From Zeus faber (lineage: Eukaryota > Chordata > Actinopteri > Zeiformes > Zeidae): a DNA stretch of 64,000 bases. The translations under genes were made by a program, and so were the position numbers. The stretch lies in contig OY482850.1 of assembly GCA_960531495.1 (NCBI GenBank), positions 5,727,584 through 5,791,583 of the forward strand, in the 5' to 3' direction. A model generated the notes under the pieces. That model had not been told where the DNA came from, did no database searches, and was given only the letters and a program-made list of their open reading frames with translations. Shown here piece after piece: positions 55,780 to 64,000 of this stretch (its first letter is position 1; every line of letters starts with the position of its first letter).

Positions 55780-56597
55780 CTTGCGTGTGTGTGGATTGCT
55801 TGTCTGGCTCAAGTGTCAGGTTGCAGTGGATGGTTCAGGTTGTGACCCTGGCATATCTGTGTTTGTTTTATGTCGCGGCCCCTCCCTCTGGGGGGCTGGG
55901 ATGACGAGAGTCCAGTGGTGCCTGAGGGCAGTGAAACCTTAGAAGGTGGGTGTGTGTGTGTGTGTGGGGGGGGGGGGCGGGGGGTTAGAGCTCTGTAGTA
56001 GTAAACAACAACTCCTTTATGAAGCTGTGAGGCGGTGCCCAAAACACCGCAGGAACACAACAGCCCCTGACACCGTGTGGATGACTTTACGATTCCTGAT
56101 TCTGAGTTGGACGTTCTCCCCGTGTGGGTTCACATAGGTTTCCTCCGGGTGCAATCAAAGAACTCTGTGTGATACTGCCTTGATAAAAATACCAAAAACC
56201 TGTTGTTACGGTGTGTATAAACACCATGCTTTGGATAATGTCTGGGCGTACCTAGGCATAACCAGGCCCTTTGGGACCGAAACATTAACACAGAATGAAG
56301 TAGTGTCGCGTGGAGTTCTTCGACTCCCTTTTTTTAATCATAATGATCTCGAAAACATTTATTTTGGCAGGGCAGGACGCCCGTCATGCTACTGACAATC
56401 ACGTAAATCGTCAAGTGGATTTTTTTTTTTTATGCACTATTCTTGCCCTGTTTTTCATTATTTTAATAATTTTACTCTTCCACTTTGTAGATGCAATTTG
56501 CATGTTTGCTTTTCTTTTTTTGTTGTTATTTGATGACCTTTTAACATGAAGCACTGTGAGTTAACTGTCGTGTATGAAAGGTGATATAGGAATAAAG

Positions 56598-56598
<1 letters not shown>

Positions 56599-56657
<59 letters not shown>
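56599..56657. repeat. (TTA)n microsatellite
   Basis: About 20 uninterrupted ATT/TTA units. Confidence 0.97.
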
Positions 56658-56838
56658 TTGGCAGAAAAGGCAAAATCTGAATCACAATAATTATTTACTC
56701 CGTCAAAATGATTTATTTAAGTGGAATGTGTAGGTATAAATCTGTCACATTCAAGATGAATTCTGATTTCCCTTTAATCCCGTCCCCCGCAACTATTTTC
56801 GACTGCGTCGAGTGGAAGATTCCCTGCCCGAGTCGTTT

Positions 56839-56869
56839 GAACGATCCGTTCGCTCGGAACGGATCGTTC
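56839..56869. repeat. Perfect 13-bp inverted repeat
   Basis: GAACGATCCGTTC (56839-56851), loop GCTCG, then GAACGGATCGTTC (56857-56869). The following CGCGAGTCTTGCAGCACTAG resembles the end of a common teleost DNA-element family with CGTTCGCGAACGA motifs, so it may be a transposon remnant rather than a regulatory site. Confidence 0.8.
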
Positions 56870-56879
56870 GCGAGTCTTG

Positions 56880-57364
56880 CAGCACTAGTTAAATGTATCC
56901 CGACACGGCCCACCCCACGCCACCCCACCCCACGCCACCCCACGCCACCCCACCCCACCCCACCCCACGCCACCCCACCCCACCCCACGCCACCCCTCGC
57001 TCGGTCTCTCCACCCACCCACCCCTCTCACTCCATCCGCGGTGACGCCACTCTCTCACCCCGCCCAGCTAACTCAATCTTTGGCGTTCATTTCATTCCTG
57101 CTCCCCATTCCTGCCTCTCATTCCGCGCATATTTCGCATCCCAGAAGATTACGAAGCGACTTTTTTTTTTTTTTTTTTTTCCCCTCCTTCCCCCAAACAA
57201 ACATAGCCGCCGCCGCCGCCACCAAAAAAAAACAACACCCCGGCAGGAGTTACAACGCAGAGACCCCCCTCACCCAGCCACCTACCTGCCCACCGCCATG
57301 CTTTAACGGAGAAAAACGCTGGAAATTAATGCACAAAACGGACACGGTTTTGGTGTGAAGCGAG
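56880..57364 (+). promoter_or_regulatory. tead1: GC-rich promoter and candidate untranslated first exon of tead1
   Basis: The sequence turns GC- and CpG-rich, with CCACC/CCCCACG repeats, (GCC)n at about 57207-57220 and a T tract. It ends in GTGAAGCGAG|GTAAGTTT, a near-perfect donor at 57364/57365. No coding frame is conserved, as expected for TEAD1, whose first exon is untranslated and whose first intron is long. Assignment rests on synteny (MICAL2-PARVA-TEAD1, same strand) and the donor. TEAD1 is the Hippo-pathway DNA-binding partner of YAP/TAZ. Confidence 0.45.
56908..56997. repeat. CCCCA/CCCACG pentamer-hexamer tandem repeat
   Basis: Alternating CCACCCCA and CCACGCCA units over about 90 bp, at the upstream edge of the candidate tead1 leader. 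It produces long artificial Pro/His ORFs. Confidence 0.9.
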
Positions 57365-59145
57365 GTAAGTTTCCCGAGGAGTTTCCCCCCCGATTTCACT
57401 ACGGCGACCACGGGCATTTTCCCAGTTGCGCCGGTTTCGTTTTTGTTTTTGGAGCGGGTTGGAAAACACTCCGGCAAAATAAATCCATATTTCGGTGTAA
57501 CCGGGTCACTTTTATAGGCGGGAATGTTGCTTCCTCGAAAGCTTGTTATTGGTGCCCCCCCCCCCTCCGACCCGTCTTAGCAACAAGTGTATTATTGTTA
57601 TTGTTCATTCGTTAATTAAAATGTATGCGCGTAGAATTACCTGGCGTTTCTGTGCGGCTTGTCGGCGTCAAAGAACCGGGCTCGTAGGCAGCTGAAGGCG
57701 GCTAAACAAAGCTCGGAGTGAGTGGGGTGGAGGAGGAGGGAGCTCGGTGCGGGGGACTTGTTGCTTCGGAAGGTTTTCGATGCGACGCTCCGTGGAAACT
57801 AGGCCCGGTCAGTTCATATCACTATGTATTATATATGTATTCTACGTAATAACGTTGGTATACTGTGAATACAGGTAAAATATGTCCATTTAAAAATGTA
57901 TATATGTGAGTGTTGTATGTATGTATGTCTTCAAAAAGATATCGATTTTTTTTTTTAAATCAAATTAGAACCATTCAACTGGAATGATTTCATCATTTAA
58001 AAATATGATACATAATAGATCAAAAACACATGTTAAACACACACGCATATGTATATATTGGCCAGTGGATCCATATTCAAACGTGTTGCCTATTTAAATA
58101 GAAATAGAATGGACCCAGCATTCGGGAGCCTAGTAAGTTATTAATTCATCAATCCAAAGTCATGGGTTGCGTTAAAGGCGTTAATAAACAACTTATTATT
58201 GTTGTTGTTGTTTTTGTTGTTATTATTATTATAATATTCTTCTTCTTATTATTGTTGTTATTATACTACTATATCCGATTTCACAAATAATGAAAGTTGT
58301 AATGAATTTTGACTGACTGGTGATTAATATTAAACTAAACAATCAAACGATTTAAAGATATAAATACGAAGAATTTCACATGTGCTACATTTTATTATCA
58401 CTATGGTTGTTATTATCATAGTAGTGTGTCAGGTTAACGAATAATGAAAGTTATAATGCATTTGTGATTGAATAATGATTCATACGACAGTGAACAATTG
58501 ATGTACTTTTAAAAAAAATATATAAATAGATTTTCCACATATGTTCCGTCTTTGCTCTCATGATACCATGTTATAATCACTCAGTCTGCTAAAGAAAAGT
58601 GGACGTGGTCTCTAAATGTAAATATCTCTGTTGTCTAAATGGCTTTCTTAAGAAATCTAGATTGGATTTGTATTGACCCAACCGAGTTCGAACATTGATT
58701 TATTGAAGTCCCAGTCACGATTATTAGAAAATACAGACCTTAGAAAGATGTTGATGCTAAATTACATGTTGCCTTGGTAGGTGTTGTGGTCCATTTCATA
58801 TAGCCATATTAGGACGTATTGATCGAGACGACAATGGGACAGTGGGAAATTGAATTTCAGAAGATATGTTTGTTTTTCTATGTTCTTGAGATGATCTCAG
58901 TCCTTCTCAAAATGTTTTGTTTAAAGCGTTCTTCAATATTCCTTTTTTTTTTTTCGTTTTTTTTTTTTTTGGAGTGGATGATTTTAATCCCTGTTCGATT
59001 CCTCAGCTTATTTCCATTCCTCATCTTTCTCTCCGCAATGTCTCTAGACAAATAAAATCAAGCGCGGTGGCATTTTTAACAGGAAATCTGGCAGGATAAA
59101 TCAATAAATCAAGTTCTCTGGAAATGTTATGGTAAATGGCGGTGG

Positions 59146-59183
<38 letters not shown>

Positions 59184-59438
59184 GCGTGTGTGTGTGTATG
59201 TGCGTGCGTGTGTGTCCGTGCATGCGTGCCTGCGTGCGCGCACGTATGCATGCCCGCTCTTGGAGGTGGCGAGGTGGGAGACCTCATTGTCTTTTGCTGT
59301 GTCCAGGCCTGCGAGTGTACAAAGCTTTGTCAGTTGTTCTAGGCAAACAACCCCCCCTTCCTCCCTCTTCCTTTAACCCCCCCTCACTCCAGTCCGTTGA
59401 CATCTGTTTTGAGTGCTCCATGCACCTGTAGAGACTGA

Positions 59439-59441
<3 letters not shown>

Positions 59442-59513
<72 letters not shown>
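59442..59513. repeat. (GT)n microsatellite
   Basis: About 36 GT units; a related imperfect GT/GC-rich tract lies at 59574-59640. Confidence 0.97.
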
Positions 59514-59515
<2 letters not shown>

Positions 59516-60755
59516 AAAAAGGGGGGGAATGTAAATCCAGGCGTTTGTTCTGGGCCTTACCAACACAGACCATTTGGTGTGTGTGTGTATGCGTGTGTGT
59601 GTGTGCATGTGCGTGTGTGTGCGTGCGCGCCTCTCGTTGCCCAGGCCAGGCAGCCCCATTGTTACGGCATCAACAGGCGTCGGTGGTTGAGGATGCACCA
59701 TATGGCTCGTGTGGGCTTTAGTCACCGCCACTGAGTGTGTGTGTGCGTGTGCGTGCATTCATGTCCACTTACCAATCCTGCCACAATACGGTGGGCCGAC
59801 GGGCGGGTGTTAGCTTCCCTCCCTCCCCCTTTTTTTTTTTTTTTTTTTTAATATTCGTCCTTGCATCTCTAGATGGGAGGGCAAGAATCCGTCACTGATT
59901 TTTTTTCTCTCTCTCTCTTTTGGGGAGCAGGATTAGCAAATGTACTATTCAAAGCGTAAAATGATGTGGAACGCCAGTCGACGCCATGCCTAGTTATTTC
60001 CCCCTCCTCTCCGTGAATTTGTTAAAAAACAAAAGAATACATTTATTGCAATCGATGGGGAATTGGTCAGGAGGTGTTTAAAGGAAAGGTGTGGATGTAT
60101 CAACAGGTGATCTGAATCAAAGTCAAGTCTGGGATTTATTTTATTTAATTTGGTCACATTTCCCTGTTTTTGACCTTTCTTTAAAAGGCTGTGTAGCATT
60201 GTAGTAGCACTAGTAGTCTTGTCCCGCGATGAGTTAGTCTTCAGGGAACTCTGAATTTTAGAAACATGACATGTATCTCCGTGTTCTCAATGTGTTCCAT
60301 GTTCTAGACAAAATTCATACTATCAACAGGCCCATGAGTTGCTATTTTAAAGGAGACCTTATTGCAGAATTTCCTTTTTTCAGTGCTTGTCCACATACAT
60401 TTGGCCTACTAACACACAAACTGTGAAAAAAGACAGTTGTCTGTGAGCTGTCTGTTTAAGAAAACATGTCCCAAAATGAGCTGTCCAGCTTTCCTGCCCT
60501 AATATTCGTAATTGCAGTAATCTACGTCACTTCAGTAGTATTAGAACCGCCCCCCCATCTGAGTAACTCCACCCAAGGCTGGAGCGCAACTGGATCCGCT
60601 GCCATCGAAGCTAAGCGCTAAGCATAGGAAGTGCTCTGTTGTTGGCTGCAGAGACCAGCACAAATCTTTTCAAAGAAAGAGGAATTAATAGCAACTGTCC
60701 ATGACAAAACTGCAGGCGATGGAAATGTAAGTATTTAAAGATTAATTCTAATGTG

Positions 60756-60870
<115 letters not shown>

Positions 60871-63800
60871 CCATGGGAGGCTGCAGAGTGCAATCCACTC
60901 TGTGTTCCTCCAAACAAAACCTTAGATCTATTTATTTTATTTTCCAACATTTGCGTAATTATATTAAACAAAAAAGCCTGTTGATGCTCCAAGCTCTGCG
61001 CTACTCCGGAATCTGCAGTGAAAGTTGGAACAACATTTCAAATGAGGCCTTGTAGATGTAATATGAGTGAAGAGTCAGCCACTGGATTGCTTATTTCGCA
61101 CCTTAAATTTGTTCAGAAACTGATTTTAGTGGACTGATGAGGTGAAATCAGCGGTGGTTTAGAGAGAAATACAGTGGAATCATGAGTAAAGCTCAAACCC
61201 CATTGGCTCACAGAACCCGGAACTCTTGCTCAAACACAATTGGCTTATAGAACTAGGGGCCTCAGGCGGGTGGCTCCACCCACTGAAATAGCCCATCGTC
61301 AGACAGGGCGGATTGGAGGCATGTTAAAACGGCTCGAATGCAAAATTGAGTGGTATTTTCCGCAAAAAACTTTAGAAACATATTTTGGGGACCTCAGAGA
61401 CCATATCATTTGGCGAAAAGGAGCATAATAGATCCACTTTGAGGGAAATTAAATGGGGTAACTTTTTAATGTTGTAGTTTGAACACAAACGGATGGTTTT
61501 ACCTTTTCCTCGCTGTAATTTGTTGTGCACTACTCACCTGTTTTTCCGAAATACCCCACCCACCCACCCACCCCTGATTAACCGCCCGCTCTGAAAGAGA
61601 AACAGAAGCTGGGGGAAAGCTGGATAAGCTGGAGGTGCGACGAGGATCATGAAGTTTCTCTATGCTTTATTTAGAGGGGGTGATAAGGATTTACAGGACT
61701 AGCGGGTGGGGTGGGGTGGGGTGGGGTGGGATGCCTCAGTGTGCCAAAGCAGAAGAGTGAACCTCCCATGTAATGAAATTTAGGAGCCAAGCCGCTGCAT
61801 TGGGAGGACAATTGTGTGGAGGTTGGGGAGGGAAGAAGGGGGGTAGTCGGGGGGTAGCAGTGGGTACAGAGCAGAGGCTGATAGGATTGGAGGGGGGGTG
61901 GCTAGGCTTTGTTTAGGGAACATGGGAACAATAGGCAACCTCCTGGGCGTGGGGAGTGTGTGCCTGTGGGGGGGGGTGAGAGGGAGCCGCTGGCTTCAGG
62001 AGGCCGGTGGAGCCTGTGTTGGCTTGCCTGTGTGCACTCCTGCTCCCGGTGGCCTGCTTTTAGACAGACAGACAGACGGACTGGGGAGGGCGGGCGGGCT
62101 ACACGCCCTCCAGGGGGAAGTCGGATAAAGCTCAGATTTCTTGGCCCTGGCAACAAGTGACCAGGAAGTCCAGCTTTTCACCCGTGCTTCATGCTAACTT
62201 CCCGGTGCAGAGACTAAAATGAGGTACACACTACAAGATAATTATGCCACTTTCGGCCCAGATTGTCCCCTTCTGACAATCATCAACAAAGTGCCGATTT
62301 TTTTTGGCGGTTCTAAAGATTATCGTGCCACATTTTCCTGTGGTGTGATGTATCTAACCAGTGTTATATATCCCCGGATCTGCTCGGATGTCCGTCCTGG
62401 CAGCACCGATTGCAAATTGCAAGTATTAAACATGTTCAATAAAAACGATCCGATATCCTGTAGTGCAGGGGGATCCTCAAGGACGCAGGCTGTGGATTGT
62501 CACGGGGGAAAGACCGACGATAGCTGATTGGGAGCCAAGCTACCCGAAACAGAAGAAGTCCTAAACACAACAGCAGCCATGCCGCAAATGCACTGCAACA
62601 TGTACAGTCCGTGTCATCCATTGTTTTTAGTTTTTTCCTTTAGAGTATTCTGTAAAAGAATAGTACATAGAGTAGCATCTCCAATTCTAGCCCGTCCATG
62701 TTTAGTCTAAAGTCAGGTGTGATCGCACAAGATTTTTCTTTTTAAGAGTTTGGGACTCCATGGTACAGCGGCACAGGGCATTGCACTGCAAAGCAGAGAA
62801 CCCATTTCACCGCCTCCATTTATTGTGCGTGTGTCGGCTGCCGTAACACCTGTGTTAAATCGAATGCAATCTGTCAGTATGCGGTGTGCGGTTTGGGAAA
62901 ATCGTTGCTCTCCACACATTATAGGAACAAAACTGTTAAACTGATCATATGTGCCGGGTCTCTCACATTTTCAAAATCTGTTAAGTTTCGTAAAATCTTG
63001 TAGTGGGTGCCAGGCTTAAGGCAAATAAAAGCAGCAATCGATGCTACAATACACACAGAGCTGTGAAAAACTGTGACAGATGCTACATTGTTTGTTTTGT
63101 TCTGAATTCAACCGGTCCAGTTAGTCAGTCATTTATTTTATGTCGGAGCAACAAAACTACTTTATTAAGCGAGAAGATTGCTCGCTAAATGTAATTTATT
63201 AAATATGTCACTTATAAGGGAAAAACAACAACAATTAACATAGATTATTATAAAACTTTATTTACTCAAGTAGTTTTCTTAAATCTTCCTCTGGGGATAA
63301 ATGAAATACCTATCGACCTCTGTCCAGTGACCCCGTCAAACTCAAACCGGCGATAACACCTGCAAAAAGACAATCGGATTGTACGACACCATTATTGACT
63401 TTGATTGGGATTCGATGAGGACAAACAAGAATGTGCCATTTCCCCGTCTGGGGTCTGTTTTTTGACATTGAAAGTAGAGATGGTACAAAACAAGTTTCTC
63501 TTTTACAAAACTGGAAAATGGCTACTGAAATCTACCATTAACGATCCAGTGTTTTTTCAATTTTTTTTCTCATTAACAAGTAGTAAGCTTCATAGCAAAC
63601 AATACGGCTGACACCGTGACAACTCTTTCACAAAAAAATAAATAAAACGAAATATTGCTTAAAGCGCACGTCTCTTACACACTTTACACGCACTTTAGGT
63701 TATTTTGCAAAAGCGTCTCATTGATTTGTTCAGAGGTCGGACACTGTTACTGGGTGGATCGATACCACCTCTCATTCAAAGACTATGTTCTTCTGCACTC

Positions 63801-64000
63801 CGTCCCATGTTCCCACACAGGGATCGTGTACAAACACATTCTCTTTACACTACAACCCTCTGGAGTTCACACTTATTGAAGCACGTCACAGGATCCGCCT
63901 CCGCGCCTCCTGCGTCTCTTATCTCATCGGAGGATGTATATGTATGTCTTTGAAACGTAGAACTCTCAAAATAATTTGGTCTGACTCGGCAAGAACCGGG

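Larger units (their letters stand above)
54129..56838. other. Intergenic sequence upstream of the tead1-like promoter
   Basis: No gene recognised. It contains a (CA)n run at 55699-55776, a G-run at 55559-55570, a fragment (GGACGTTCTCCCCGTGTGGG, 56110-56130) of the tRNA-headed repeat, and a (TTA)n run at 56599-56657. Confidence 0.6.

Noticed and set aside
55585..55904. Open frames of alternating Cys-Val or His-Thr
   Set aside because: Translations of the AC microsatellite.
56708..57358. 216-codon open frame rich in Pro, His and Thr
   Set aside because: It is produced by the CCCCA/CCCACG tandem repeat and T tracts, has no conserved domain and overlaps the candidate tead1 leader.

Overview
The window is nuclear DNA from a ray-finned fish (teleost), most likely a chromosome or scaffold of a long assembly. 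The evidence is vertebrate genes split by GT-AG introns, Tc1-type transposons, tRNA-derived fish SINEs, long CA/GT microsatellites and one 200-N assembly gap. All recognised genes lie on the + strand and follow the human 11p15.3 order MICAL2 - (MICALCL) - PARVA - TEAD1. The parologue (a or b copy) cannot be settled from the window.

Region 1 (41-27605): the 3' two thirds of mical2, an F-actin monooxygenase. The FAD monooxygenase domain lies upstream, outside the window. I placed 26 coding exons whose phases agree from end to end (3987 nt including the stop, 1328 codons of protein). They encode the end of the catalytic region, a CH domain, a basic nuclear-localisation segment, a long Pro/Ser linker, one LIM domain, a region corresponding to mammalian MICALCL, and a C-terminal bMERB (Rab-binding) domain. 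Two further 3' ends are possible just after the LIM domain: an in-frame read-through or spliced ending at 13206, and a separate terminal exon at 14990-15088 with its own polyA signal. Intron 16 (17331-22036) holds a hAT-like non-autonomous element and a dead Tc1 element.

Region 2 (27606-29838): a short intergenic stretch with a second, rearranged Tc1 copy, AT-rich simple sequence and the CpG-rich parva promoter.

Region 3 (29839-43250): parva, the ILK-binding focal-adhesion protein alpha-parvin. Exons for the N-terminus, the start of CH1, the end of CH2 and the 3'UTR are present. The exons between them are missing around a 200-N gap that sits next to an antisense LINE fragment, and two exons each appear to lack one base. 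Intron 1 and intron 11 carry several SINE and other repeat insertions.

Region 4 (43251-56880): gene-free, dominated by repeats: a decayed Ty3/gypsy-type fragment without reverse transcriptase, two related LTR-like elements, a truncated Tc1, an LTR-like repeat also found in mical2 intron 1, and microsatellites.

Region 5 (56880-64000): a GC-rich promoter-like block ending in a good splice donor at 57364/57365, which by synteny is probably the untranslated first exon of tead1, followed by intron-like sequence with long GT repeats and no recognisable coding exon.

The three genes are linked by theme (actin oxidation and SRF signalling, focal adhesions, Hippo/TEAD transcription), but nothing in the sequence shows joint regulation. 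I found no CRISPR array, operon, bacterial gene or clearly new system. The most interesting items are the alternative mical2 C-termini, the broken or misassembled parva locus, and a set of nested insertions whose order can be read because uninterrupted paralogous copies lie nearby.
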